A DNA stretch of 38,369 bases, from NCBI RefSeq assembly GCF_013359725.1, contig NZ_JABFMW010000034.1, positions 1-38,369 of the forward strand, in the 5' to 3' direction. The notes below the pieces were generated by a model. It saw only the letters and a program-made list of their open reading frames with translations. It was not told the DNA's origin and did not search any database. Made by a program: the position numbers and the translations under genes. Source of the stretch: Pseudarthrobacter sp. C4D7 (GTDB taxonomy: Bacteria; Actinomycetota; Actinomycetes; Actinomycetales; Micrococcaceae). Of the stretch, positions 16,864 through 24,470 are shown piece after piece. The number at the start of each line of letters is the position of its first letter. Positions within the stretch are counted from its first letter, which is position 1.

Positions 16864-17952
16864 TTGCCAGCGCCAACTACTCCAGTGCTCCTGAGCTCCA
16901 CCCCTGCCGACCTTGCGCCGTGGCGTTCAACCCTTGACTCATTCGCCGCAGCCGCCGGGGATGTGCCGGCCCTGCTGGCCCTGTCCGTCGAGGCCGGACG
17001 GACGTGGCCGCGGCCCGGGGAAGGACGCACCGCAGTGCTATGGGAGCTCCTGGCCTCCGTGGCTGCCGCCGACGTGGCCGCGGCCCGGGTGTTGGAGCCG
17101 CACCTGGACGCCGTCGCCATCCTTACCCAGGCACGCCAGGCATTCCCCGCCGTCCAACCCGCCCCGGACGGGGCCGCTGATGCTGCGTGGGGAGTGTTCG
17201 CCGCAGAAGCACCACACGCCAGGCTGGAGGCGGGCTCCACAGCAGGCGGGACCACGCTCAGCGGAACCAAGCCTTGGTGTTCGCTTGCCGGCAGCCTGGA
17301 CGCTGCCGTCATCACCGCACACACGGACGACGGCGGCCGGGCGGCCTTTGCCGTGAGCCTCCGCCACCCGGGCGTGGCGTGTGAGGAACCGGCATGGATC
17401 GCGCGCGGGCTCCGGGAGATCCCCAGCGGAAGCGTGACTTTCGACCAGGTCCCGGCGACGCCCGTGGGTGGCACCGGCTGGTACCACAGCAGGCCCGGTT
17501 TTGCGTGGGGAGGAATTGGCGTCGCAGCCTGCTGGCTGGGCGGAGCAGTGGGGGTTGCCCGGGACTACCGTGACGGCCTGCTGGCAGCTGCGGACAACGG
17601 GCGGGAACCGGACCAACTGGCGCTCGCGGCACTGGGCGAGGCGGACAGGACCGTTGCCGCCGCCCTGCAGTACCTGGCCCGGACGGCAGCCCGGATCGAC
17701 GATGGCACCCTTGGCTCCGACGGGAACCAAAGCACCTGGAGCGAAGCCCAGCGTGTACGCGGAACCGTTGCCGCCGCCGTCGAACGCGTCCTCTGCCTGG
17801 TGGGCTCCAACCGGGGCCCCGGGCCGCTTGCCTTCGACGAACCCTATGCCAAACGGATGGCGGACCTGGCGCTGTACGTCCGGCAGCACCACGGCGCGCG
17901 GGATGATGCCCAGCTTGGCCGGCTGGCGCTGAAGGGGGACTGCCCGTGGTGA
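16864..17952 (+). CDS. Acyl-CoA dehydrogenase-like flavoprotein
   Basis: 362 residues from a TTG start with GGAGGA five bases upstream. It has acyl-CoA dehydrogenase organisation: a helical N-terminal part (LLASVAAADVAAARVLEPHL), a middle part with the LSGTKPWCSLAGSLDAAVIT and FAVSLRHPGV pattern, and a helical C-terminus (QRVRGTVAAAVERVLCLVGS). I could not place a catalytic Glu with confidence. It heads a three-gene operon with overlaps into a PIG-L/methyltransferase fusion and a family 2 glycosyltransferase. That suggests it acts on an acyl or amine group of the product rather than in beta-oxidation. The substrate is unknown. Confidence 0.8.
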   Translation: MPAPTTPVLLSSTPADLAPWRSTLDSFAAAAGDVPALLALSVEAGRTWPRPGEGRTAVLWELLASVAAADVAAARVLEPHLDAVAILTQARQAFPAVQPAPDGAADAAWGVFAAEAPHARLEAGSTAGGTTLSGTKPWCSLAGSLDAAVITAHTDDGGRAAFAVSLRHPGVACEEPAWIARGLREIPSGSVTFDQVPATPVGGTGWYHSRPGFAWGGIGVAACWLGGAVGVARDYRDGLLAAADNGREPDQLALAALGEADRTVAAALQYLARTAARIDDGTLGSDGNQSTWSEAQRVRGTVAAAVERVLCLVGSNRGPGPLAFDEPYAKRMADLALYVRQHHGARDDAQLGRLALKGDCPW

Positions 17953-19325
17953 CCTTCTCGCACGCAGACCAGGGAACCAGCGAGGAAGCCTGGAACCGGA
18001 GCGGCCTGGCTGCGGTGCCGGAACTGCCACTGGATGCGGCCGAACTGGCGCGCATGCGCTTCGTGGTCCTGGCAGCCCACCCGGACGACGAAACACTCGG
18101 TGCCGGCGGACTCATGGCCTCGCTGGCAGCCCTGGGAGCCACGGTTGAAGTCCTGCTGTGCACGGCAGGGGAGGGGTCGCACCCGGAGTCGCCCACCACC
18201 ACTCCCAGCCAACTGGCCGCCGTCCGGCTTGGCGAATTCTCGGCGGCCATGGACGCCCTGGGACTGGCGGACCGCTGGACCTTCCTTGGGCTGCCGGACC
18301 GCGGACTGGGCGGCCACGCGGAAGCGATCGCCGGTGCGGCCCGGGATGCGGGGCGTCGACTGCCCGGCTCTCCGGACGGGCTGGTCTTCGTGGCACCCCA
18401 CCGGGCCGACGGCCACGGCGACCACGAGGCCGTTGGTGCGGCGGCGGCCGAGGTGGCCCGGGAAGGCGGCCACGCGCTCCTGGAGTACCCCATCTGGTTC
18501 TGGCACTGGGCCACGCCCCAGGACCAGGACTGGCAGCAGTGGGTCCGGTTCCATCTGGCGCACTCCGCCCGCACGGCCAAGGAGCGCGCCATGGCGGAGC
18601 ACACAACCCAGGTGCAGCCGCTTTCACCGCAGCCCGGGGACGAAACCTTGCTTAGCGGCGCATTCCTGGAGCACTTCTCGCGCGGCTACGAGGTTTTTGC
18701 CTGGACGCCCGCCGCCCCTCCGCCCGGGCCGCTGCACTCCAGCAGCGACGCGGAAGTGGTCTTCGATGGGGTCCATGCCGGCCATGAGGATCCCTGGGAC
18801 TACGCCACAAGCTGGTACGAGCGGCGCAAACGCGCGCTCACCCTTGCGGCTCTCCCGGGGGAATCCTATGAACGCGGCCTGGAAGTGGGATGTTCCATCG
18901 GGACGTTGACCGCCGAACTGGCACCCCGGTGCCGCAACCTGCTGGCAGTGGATGCCAGTGGGACCGCCGTGCAGCGGGCCAGCAGGCGGCTGGAGGACGA
19001 GCCCGGGGTGCAGGTGGAGCAACGGGTCCTGCCGGGAGCCTGGCCCGAAGGAACGTTCGACCTGGTGGTGGTATCCGAGGTGGGCTACTACCTGGCCCCT
19101 AACGAGCTGGCCCGGCTGTGGGACCGGGTGGAGGCCACCCTGGAACCGGGCGGAACCCTCCTCTTGTGCCACTGGCGGCATCCCATAACCGGCTGGGAAC
19201 TGGACGGGGACACGGTCCACACCCTGGCCCGGCAACGGCTGCGATGGCGCACGGCAGGGCTTTACCAGGAACGCGACTTCGTGCTGGAAGTATTGGTTTC
19301 CCCTGACAGCAGGGCCGGGGAATGA
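17946..19325 (+). CDS. Fusion of PIG-L (LmbE) deacetylase and NodS-like methyltransferase
   Basis: 459 residues, two enzymes in one chain. Residues ~35-230 are a PIG-L/LmbE zinc deacetylase: AAHPDDETLGAGGL holds the metal ligands (His45, Asp48) and the catalytic Asp47, and HRADGHGDHEAVG supplies the downstream His (157, 160). This family includes MshB and removes acetyl from GlcNAc conjugates. Residues ~265-455 are a class I SAM methyltransferase resembling NodS: RGLEVGCSIGTLTAELAPRC, LLAVDASGTAVQRA, FDLVVVSEVGYYL, LLCHWRHPITGW. NodS N-methylates de-acetylated chitooligosaccharides, so deacetylation followed by N-methylation of an aminosugar is a natural reading. GTG at 17946 is spaced seven bases from GGGGG; GTG at 17949 is also possible. 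It overlaps both neighbouring genes. Confidence 0.9.
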   Translation: MVTFSHADQGTSEEAWNRSGLAAVPELPLDAAELARMRFVVLAAHPDDETLGAGGLMASLAALGATVEVLLCTAGEGSHPESPTTTPSQLAAVRLGEFSAAMDALGLADRWTFLGLPDRGLGGHAEAIAGAARDAGRRLPGSPDGLVFVAPHRADGHGDHEAVGAAAAEVAREGGHALLEYPIWFWHWATPQDQDWQQWVRFHLAHSARTAKERAMAEHTTQVQPLSPQPGDETLLSGAFLEHFSRGYEVFAWTPAAPPPGPLHSSSDAEVVFDGVHAGHEDPWDYATSWYERRKRALTLAALPGESYERGLEVGCSIGTLTAELAPRCRNLLAVDASGTAVQRASRRLEDEPGVQVEQRVLPGAWPEGTFDLVVVSEVGYYLAPNELARLWDRVEATLEPGGTLLLCHWRHPITGWELDGDTVHTLARQRLRWRTAGLYQERDFVLEVLVSPDSRAGE

Positions 19326-20119
19326 TGCCGGCCGGTCCGGGAGAAGCTGCTTCAATGCCGCCACCAGTCCAGGATTCCGGCGGCATCGGGCAGGTTGCGG
19401 TCGTTATCCCGGCCCACAACGAGGAACAGCACCTGGAACGGGCTCTCACCGCGGTCAGCGGCGCGGCAGACCGGGTGGCCGACGAGTTGCCGGGCGTGGA
19501 TGTGCGCGTGGTGGTTGTCCTGGACGCCTGTACCGACCGGTCCCCGGAAGTGGCCGCGCACGTTGCTGCCGCGGACCCAAGGTACCTGCTCCTTCCCGTC
19601 AGCTTCGGGAGCGTGGGAAAGAGCCGGCAGGCCGGTGTCAGTGCCGCACTCGCGCACGCGGCCAAGCAGCCTCAACCCGGCGGCGCGGCGGCCGGCCACC
19701 CCCTGCAGGGAACCTGGTTGGCCAACACAGACGCCGATTCCTGCGTGCCTTCCCACTGGCTGGTGCGGCAACTTGAACTGGCGGCACTCGGTTTCGACGT
19801 CGTCCTTGGCACGGTGCAGCCGGACCCCCACGGCATGCACCATGAACTGCTGGCCCGCTGGCACGCGCGGCACGCAGGTACCGAGGGCCACTCCCACGTA
19901 TACGGCGCGAACCTTGGCGTCCGGGCCTCCGCCTACCTGGCTGCAGGCGGCTTCCCCGCCATCGATTTTGATGAAGACCAGGAGCTGGTGAGCCGCCTTC
20001 GACGTGGCGGCGCAGGCATTGTTGCCACCGACACCACGCGCGTCCTCACCTCAGGAAGGACCGCGGGCCGGGCGCCGCATGGATTCGCCACCTATCTCCT
20101 GGCGCTGACGCAGCCGTAA
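19322..20119 (+). CDS. Family 2 glycosyltransferase
   Basis: 265 residues. The GT-A nucleotide-sugar fold shows VAVVIPAHNEEQHLERAL at the N-terminus, VVVLDACTDRS, then WLANTDADSCVPSHWL with the metal-binding DAD. YGANLGVRASAYLAAGGFP and DEDQELVSRL (probable catalytic acid region) follow. No membrane segment is obvious, so it is probably cytosolic or peripheral. It overlaps the PIG-L/NodS gene by four bases (ATGA) and ends the operon ahead of a hairpin. It may build the glycoside that the other two modify; donor and acceptor are unknown. Confidence 0.88.
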   Translation: MMPAGPGEAASMPPPVQDSGGIGQVAVVIPAHNEEQHLERALTAVSGAADRVADELPGVDVRVVVVLDACTDRSPEVAAHVAAADPRYLLLPVSFGSVGKSRQAGVSAALAHAAKQPQPGGAAAGHPLQGTWLANTDADSCVPSHWLVRQLELAALGFDVVLGTVQPDPHGMHHELLARWHARHAGTEGHSHVYGANLGVRASAYLAAGGFPAIDFDEDQELVSRLRRGGAGIVATDTTRVLTSGRTAGRAPHGFATYLLALTQP

Positions 20120-20168
20120 GGGGGCTGCCGGGCCAGCACAGCCTGGAGTGGGGGCTGCCGGGCGCGGG

Positions 20169-20200
20169 AAAGGGCTGCTGCCCGGAGGCAACAGCCCTTT
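20169..20200 (+). terminator. Rho-independent terminator of the PIG-L/GT2 operon
   Basis: AAAGGGCTG at 20169 pairs with CAGCCCTTT ending at 20200. The stem continues inward with TGCC/GGCA after one mismatch, and TTTATT follows. It is 50 bases after the glycosyltransferase stop and could also serve the convergent gene. Confidence 0.75.
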
Positions 20201-20262
20201 ATTGCAGGGACTCAATCTTCCATGACTGTGTCCCCGGCCTTCCCGGCCGGTAATTTTTTGTT

Positions 20263-20520
20263 TCAGACCAGGTCCGGAGCGCTGGCAACGATGTAGTCTG
20301 CCGCAGCCGGCCCGGTCATGGAGAGGTTGTTGCTGTCCGGATTGATACCGGCATCCTCCAGGGCTTCCCACAGGGATTCCGGCGGCTGGAGGTCAGCCTT
20401 GTGCAGGAGGCACCAACTTGTGTAGAGGCCGTAGAGCTCGTCGCGCCTGAGGCCCAGCCCGGGCTCCCTGTCCGCGACAACGGCTTCGGCAAGAAACTGT
20501 TCAAAATGGGTAGCAGGCAT
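20263..20520 (-). CDS. Small unknown protein (85 residues)
   Basis: I do not recognise a named family. The sequence LRRDELYGLYTSWCLLHKAD, then PPESLWEALEDAGINPDSNN, is folded-looking and carries conserved-type aromatic residues. The spacing recalls the small C-terminal domain of D5-like primases, but nothing else here is phage-related, so that is only resemblance. The ATG at 20520 has a weak GAGCGG upstream. A good promoter (TGGACA-17-TAATTT) lies about 90 bases upstream. It converges with the glycosyltransferase. Confidence 0.7.
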   Translation of the reverse strand: MPATHFEQFLAEAVVADREPGLGLRRDELYGLYTSWCLLHKADLQPPESLWEALEDAGINPDSNNLSMTGPAAADYIVASAPDLV

Positions 20521-20606
20521 GTCCGCTCATAAGGGGTCGACAGTAATTCCGCCGTCTGCTTCAGCGGCCTTGCCGGTCTCCAGGGGATCCCGGCGAGGTA
20601 TTCAAG

Positions 20607-20635
20607 AAATTATTGCAGTTCCGTGTGGTTGTCCA
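20607..20635 (-). promoter_or_regulatory. Promoter of the 85-residue gene
   Basis: On the minus strand TGGACA (plus 20630-20635) and TAATTT (plus 20607-20612) are spaced 17 bases. Predicted start is near 20600, giving an 80-base leader. Confidence 0.55.
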
Positions 20636-20827
20636 GTTGGAGCCGGCCCGGTTGCAACTTGTGGGGCGGGGGCATGTACAGTGCTGCGCCGTCCGGCCGC
20701 GAACGGCTGCAGGGGCGGGCCTGAGGGGGCCGACGGCGACTGGGGGGACTGGCCTCGGTCTCAGAAGAGGCCATCTCACCGCCGACCCCGTATTACCCCG
20801 GATTTACTGCATTCCCGGGAAACCAAA

Positions 20828-20869
20828 CAGGACCTGCAGGATGAATTTTCCTCCATCCCGAAGGTCCTG
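20828..20869 (-). terminator. Inverted repeat downstream of yihY
   Basis: CAGGACCT (20828-20835) and AGGTCCTG (20862-20869) form a perfect 8-bp outer stem, with GGATG/CATCC as an inner stem. On the minus strand it is followed by TTTGGTTT, and it lies about 30 bases after the yihY stop. Confidence 0.6.
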
Positions 20870-20900
20870 CCTAGTCCCCCTCACTACGGCTGGCCGCGCC

Positions 20901-22133
20901 CTATGAAGCGCCCGCGCCTGGCTGCCCGCCGTCGTCGGAATCTCCGTGGCCGGCACGGTGCTGCACCTTCTCCCGGACCCTGTCGCGGTGCCGCTCGCCC
21001 GGCTGGACGCCGCCCTGCCCGTCGCTGCCATGCTGCGCGCTGGGGGTAGTGCCGGAACCGTCCTGCCCGTTCTCCGCGGCATACTTTTCCCGGAGTTCGC
21101 GGCCGTGCTGGACGTCCTCCTCGATCTGCTTCTGCAGCTTCTCGCTCTTCTTGGTGTCCCTCGGCGGAAGCTGGATGGTTTCCTCAGCCTTGATGCCGGC
21201 CTGCAGCTCGCGGCCGCGCTCCACCTCGGCGTCGAATTCGGCGCCGAACAGAAGCGACATGTTCAGGATCCACAGCCACAGCAGGGCGACGATGACGCCC
21301 CCGATGGCGCCGTAGGTCTTGTTGTAGCTGTTGGAGTACGCAACGTAGAAACCGAAAGCCAGCGACGCCAGCAGGAACACCACCAGGGCGATGGCAGAAC
21401 CCATGCTCATCCACCGGAATTTCGGCTGCTTGACGTTAGGGGTGGCGTAATAAAGGATGGCGATCGCGACAATGATCAATGCCAGCATCACCGGCCATTT
21501 GGCGATGTCCCAAGCCGTCAGGAAGGCGCCACCGAGTCCGATCAGGTTTCCGACGGACTGTGCCACAGGGCCGCTGAGTACGAGCATCGCCGCGATCGCG
21601 ACGACGATCAGCAGGTTCACGACCGTAACGCCCAGCATGGTGCCGCGCAGTTTTACGAAGGCACGGCCCTCGTCAACTTCATAGACGCGGTTCATAGCCC
21701 GGCCGAAGGCGCCGACGTAGCCGGACGCCGACCAGAGGGCAGTAAGGAGGCCGAGGACCAGGGTGATGCCGGCGGTCGAGGAGCTGGCGAGGTCCTGCAC
21801 CACAGGCCGGATCGTTTCGACTGTCTGGCCGGGGGCGAAACCCTGCACGATATCCAACAGGGCGGACGTTGTCTTTTGCGGGTCCCCGAAGATCCCGAGG
21901 AGGGAGACAAGCGCCAGCAGGGCCGGGAAAATCGACAGTACTGAATAGTAGGTGAGAGCCGCTGCCAGGTCGGGACATTGGTCCTTGGTGAACTCCCGGA
22001 GCGTCTTCTTGGTGATGTATTTCCAGGACGGCTTATCCAGGTCCCGCGGGCTGGTGGGTTTCCTTGCGTCGTTTGGATCCGGAGCCTGGCCCGCCTTGGC
22101 GGTACTGGTCTCGGAATCGTCGTGAGTGGCCAC
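20901..22133 (-). CDS. YihY/virulence factor BrkB family membrane protein
   Basis: 410 residues from a GTG start preceded by AGAGGAC. The family core covers residues ~40-305: CPDLAAALTYYSVLSIFPAL, then the region with LWSASGYVGAFGRAMNRVYE, and hydrophobic segments ending in GVIVALLWLWILNMSLLFGA followed by EFDAEVER. About six membrane segments are expected. Unusually, a ~100-residue charged, Gly/Gln/His-rich C-terminal tail follows, so the protein is longer than the usual ~300 residues. The function of the family is not settled; it is an inner-membrane protein, once mislabelled RNase BN. A strong hairpin separates it from the DUF3618 operon, so it is probably transcribed separately. Confidence 0.9.
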   Translation of the reverse strand: MATHDDSETSTAKAGQAPDPNDARKPTSPRDLDKPSWKYITKKTLREFTKDQCPDLAAALTYYSVLSIFPALLALVSLLGIFGDPQKTTSALLDIVQGFAPGQTVETIRPVVQDLASSSTAGITLVLGLLTALWSASGYVGAFGRAMNRVYEVDEGRAFVKLRGTMLGVTVVNLLIVVAIAAMLVLSGPVAQSVGNLIGLGGAFLTAWDIAKWPVMLALIIVAIAILYYATPNVKQPKFRWMSMGSAIALVVFLLASLAFGFYVAYSNSYNKTYGAIGGVIVALLWLWILNMSLLFGAEFDAEVERGRELQAGIKAEETIQLPPRDTKKSEKLQKQIEEDVQHGRELREKYAAENGQDGSGTTPSAQHGSDGQGGVQPGERHRDRVREKVQHRAGHGDSDDGGQPGAGAS

Positions 22134-22165
22134 TGGGGAGTCCTCTCAATCAGGAGCTAAGCGGA

Positions 22166-22199
22166 CAGGCCGGCCCGCGCAAAGGGCGGTGCCGGCCTG
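22166..22199 (-). terminator. Strong hairpin after the Holin-X/DUF3618 operon
   Basis: CAGGCCGGC (22166-22174) and GCCGGCCTG (22191-22199) form a perfect 9-bp stem, extended inside by CCGC/GCGG. It lies 40 bases after the DUF3618 stop and 33 bases before the yihY start. No T-run, so termination is inferred from stem strength. Confidence 0.6.
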
Positions 22200-22238
22200 C
22201 CGATCAAACGTGTTGCCTAACGTGCCGCAGTGGGCCGG

Positions 22239-22859
22239 TCAGCTGTTATGGATGGTGTCTTTTGCGTCCGTGGCGCGGTCTTTGACGTCGGTGGCGGCTG
22301 TTTGGCTTTCGGTTTTGAGGTTTTGGGCAGCGTCGGTAGCGGTGGCTTTGACGTTGTCCATGGCTTCCTGGGCAGGTTCCTTGAGGTCCTGGGCCATGGT
22401 CTTGGCCGTTTCGGTGACGTGTTCTGCCAGGGGCTGGGCTGCGGTTTTGAGGTGGTCCGCGGCTTCGCGTTCTTTGTCACTGGCCGGGATGAGGGAGGAC
22501 AGGAGCATGCCGGCGCCGAAGGCAATGAGTCCGGCGGCCAGGGGATTCCCGGCCGTTTTGGCTTTGACCTGGTCCGGAGTGTTGGAAACCGCGTGGCCGG
22601 CGTCGGTGAGTTTCGCGGAGACGGTTTCGGTGGCCTGGTTTAGGGTGTCTCCGGTGGTGTGCATGGCGTTGCTGGTGTGGGTGTCTGCTGCTCCCATGAT
22701 TTTCTCCTTCACCCCGGTCACGGCGTCGCGGACTTTGTCGGTTTGGCGGTGGACGATGTTGGACGGAGTGACTTTGTCGGCCACGGCGTCGACGTTGGTG
22801 CCCAGGCGTGCCCGGGTGGCTTCGATGTCTGCGCGGATGACGTCGGGGTTTTCGCTCAT
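22239..22859 (-). CDS. DUF3618 family protein
   Basis: 206 residues. The N-terminus SENPDVIRADIEATRARLGT, then NVDAVADKVTPSNIV, is the DUF3618 signature. A hydrophobic segment near residue 115 (NPLAAGLIAFGAGMLLSSLI) is followed by a long Ala/Lys/Glu/Thr-rich helical tail with LEA-like hendecad character. Probably membrane-anchored with a cytosolic or periplasmic coil. The start overlaps the Holin-X stop (ATGA), so the longer open frame to 23045 is not the gene. This trio is common in actinobacteria and suspected to act in envelope stress, without proven function. Confidence 0.88.
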   Translation of the reverse strand: MSENPDVIRADIEATRARLGTNVDAVADKVTPSNIVHRQTDKVRDAVTGVKEKIMGAADTHTSNAMHTTGDTLNQATETVSAKLTDAGHAVSNTPDQVKAKTAGNPLAAGLIAFGAGMLLSSLIPASDKEREAADHLKTAAQPLAEHVTETAKTMAQDLKEPAQEAMDNVKATATDAAQNLKTESQTAATDVKDRATDAKDTIHNS

Positions 22860-23287
22860 CGGTTTACCTCGCCTGGTTTGAGGGTGGGGGGGATTTCTGA
22901 GAGGGTTTCCCCGGTTTGGGGCAGGCCCTTGATCTGCTTGAGTTCCTTCCGGCCGGTCGAGGCCAGGACGGCGGCGATGATGCCCCAGATGACTGCGACG
23001 ATCAGCGCGGACCAGCCCAGGGGCATGATGGCGCCCAGAGCCCACATCAGGGCCAGGGAGAGGAAGAGCAGGACGAAGTGTCCGCCGATCCCGGCACCGG
23101 CGAGCATGCCGGCGCCTTTGCCTGCGCGGGAGGTGGATTGTTTGAGTTCGGCTTTGGCCAGGTCCACTTCCTGGCGCATCAAGGTGGACAGGTCCCGGGT
23201 GACGTCCCCGAGCAGTTCACCGAGCGAGGCGTTCTCCGCCTTCACGTGCGCCGCAGTGGGCGGCGGCTCCGGTATCTGGCTGCTCAT
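22856..23287 (-). CDS. Actinobacterial Holin-X (phage holin) family protein
   Basis: 143 residues. SLGELLGDVTRDLSTLMRQE, then VDLAKAELKQSTSRAGKGAG, then two membrane segments (GIGGHFVLLFLSLALMWALG and SALIVAVIWGIIAAVLA) make the Holin-X pattern. Despite the name these are chromosomal membrane proteins, and no phage genes are nearby. The ATG at 23287 overlaps the upstream stop (TGATG); the GTG at 23290 is an alternative. It is translationally coupled on both sides. Confidence 0.88.
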   Translation of the reverse strand: MSSQIPEPPPTAAHVKAENASLGELLGDVTRDLSTLMRQEVDLAKAELKQSTSRAGKGAGMLAGAGIGGHFVLLFLSLALMWALGAIMPLGWSALIVAVIWGIIAAVLASTGRKELKQIKGLPQTGETLSEIPPTLKPGEVNR

Positions 23288-24285
23288 CACAGGCCACCCG
23301 CCTGGCCGCCCCGGGTGCGGTCCTGGGTGAGGGGATCATTGGCCATGGGGTCGTCGGCGAGGGCACGGTCACGGAGCGGATCGTCCGAGAGTTGGTTGCC
23401 GGACCAGGGCTCCTCCACGAGTTGCGGGCTGTCCAGGCCGCCGGCCGCCCCCGCTGCCTCAGGGTAGCTGCTGCCGGGAGCGCCGCCGTCGTATCCCGCC
23501 GTGGTGGTGGCCGGGCCGGGCAGCTGGACCGGTGGCGGAGGAACTGTCCCGCCCGCTGCCGGGGCTGACTGGTTGTACTGGTCGCCGGAGCTGCTGCCCG
23601 AATACTGGCCGGACAGGCCCGCTGCACCTGCTCCGGTGCCGGCAGGAGCGGAAGTCGAGGCCTCGGGGGCGCCGGCGGTGAGGCTGCGGGTGAGGCGTCC
23701 GGCCAGGACGCCGGCGCCGGCGGCGAGGAGGAGGAAGGTCCCGGGCTTGTTGCGGGCGAAGCGCTGGACTTCGTTCAGGAGGTCGCCGGGTTCCCGGTTT
23801 TCCAGCCAGGTGGCCATGGAGGAGGTGCGTTCTGCCGCCTGCCGGACCAGGTCCCCGGCCATGCCCTGCTGGTCCGGGGCGCTGGCCATGCTGTGGAGCT
23901 GGGTGGAGATGTTGCGGATGCCTTCGGCGGCTTTTTGCTGCTGGGTACCGGCCTCGCTGGCAAGGCCTGACCGTGCCTGGTTCAGCAGGTCCTGGGCGTT
24001 GGCTTTCGCCTCGTGCGCCACGTTCGCGGCCTCATCCTTCGCCGTCTGCGCCACGTTTTGGGCTGAGCCCGCTGCCGTCTGCGCAACATCGGCGGCTTCC
24101 TCCTTGACCGCGTCCTTGCGGGAGGTGCCGTCGGCGCCGCCGCCATAGCCGTTGCCTGCATAGCCGCTGCCGGCAGCCGGAGCGGCGGCAGAGGGGAAGG
24201 CGGCGGGCTCCCGCTCGCCGGGAATTCCTGAGTGGGCAGACGGAGCCGTGTAAGCGGGATCCTCGGGCCATTGGTTCTCTGTCAT
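23287..24285 (-). CDS. Ala/Gly-rich helical envelope-stress operon protein
   Basis: 332 residues, first gene of the Holin-X operon, with GAGAG before the ATG. The order is: a Pro/Gly-rich N-terminus; residues ~55-110 of Ala/Lys/Glu-rich coil with repeats AAGSAQNVAQTAKDEAANVA; a helical middle; one hydrophobic segment near residue 185 (KPGTFLLLAAGAGVLAGRL); and a disordered Gly/Ser/Pro/Gln tail ending in repeated acidic DDP motifs (SDDPLRDRALADDPMANDPL). It looks like a membrane-anchored structural or stress protein rather than an enzyme. No named function. Confidence 0.8.
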   Translation of the reverse strand: MTENQWPEDPAYTAPSAHSGIPGEREPAAFPSAAAPAAGSGYAGNGYGGGADGTSRKDAVKEEAADVAQTAAGSAQNVAQTAKDEAANVAHEAKANAQDLLNQARSGLASEAGTQQQKAAEGIRNISTQLHSMASAPDQQGMAGDLVRQAAERTSSMATWLENREPGDLLNEVQRFARNKPGTFLLLAAGAGVLAGRLTRSLTAGAPEASTSAPAGTGAGAAGLSGQYSGSSSGDQYNQSAPAAGGTVPPPPVQLPGPATTTAGYDGGAPGSSYPEAAGAAGGLDSPQLVEEPWSGNQLSDDPLRDRALADDPMANDPLTQDRTRGGQAGGL

Positions 24286-24348
24286 CTTCGCTCTCTTTCC
24301 ATGAAGGCTGGTGCTTGAGTCAGAACCAGCAACACTGGCCGTAAAATA

Positions 24349-24362
24349 ATAAGCATGATTAC
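24349..24362. promoter_or_regulatory. Recurrent palindrome site, copy 2 (ATAAGCATGATTAC)
   Basis: One mismatch from RTAAGCATGCTTAY, in the divergent region between the Holin-X operon and the coiled-coil gene. It starts 23 bases from copy 3, roughly two helical turns, so the two could bind dimers on one DNA face. Confidence 0.45.
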
Positions 24363-24371
24363 TAATAAAAG

Positions 24372-24385
24372 GTAAGTACCCTTGC
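24372..24385. promoter_or_regulatory. Recurrent palindrome site, copy 3 (GTAAGTACCCTTGC)
   Basis: Fits RTAAGYANNCTTRY. It overlaps the GGGTAC -10 of the SigB-like promoter for the Holin-X operon, so a bound protein would block or modulate that promoter. Confidence 0.4.
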
Positions 24386-24401
24386 TAAGCGGCATATAAC
24401 C
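24376..24401 (-). promoter_or_regulatory. SigB/SigF-type promoter of the Holin-X operon
   Basis: On the minus strand GGTTAT (plus 24396-24401) and GGGTAC (plus 24376-24381) are spaced 14 bases. This fits alternative general-stress sigma promoters (GTTT/GGWWT then GGGTAT/C). It is about 90 bases before the start at 24285. A SigB/SigF-like sigma factor is encoded about 2 kb away. Confidence 0.55.
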
Positions 24402-24470
24402 GCGCCAACAATGTCAGCCGGAACGGCGGGGGCCTGCCCGGTCACAACGAAGTGGAAAGTGGTGGGAAAC

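Larger units (their letters stand above)
20521..20900. other. 380-base gap without a convincing gene
   Basis: Between the 85-residue gene and yihY, both on the minus strand. It holds a promoter for the former (20607-20635) and an inverted repeat serving as probable terminator for the latter (20828-20869). Open frames exist on both strands but have poor codon bias, no ribosome binding site, and Arg/Gly/Pro-rich products. Confidence 0.6.

Noticed and set aside
20519..21049. 176-codon plus-strand frame across the gap and the yihY 3' end
   Set aside because: Arg/Gly/Pro-rich product, no ribosome binding site, and it runs antisense to yihY.
22856..23287. Holin-X as evidence of a prophage
   Set aside because: No phage structural, lysis or integration genes nearby; Holin-X with DUF3618 is a usual chromosomal pair.
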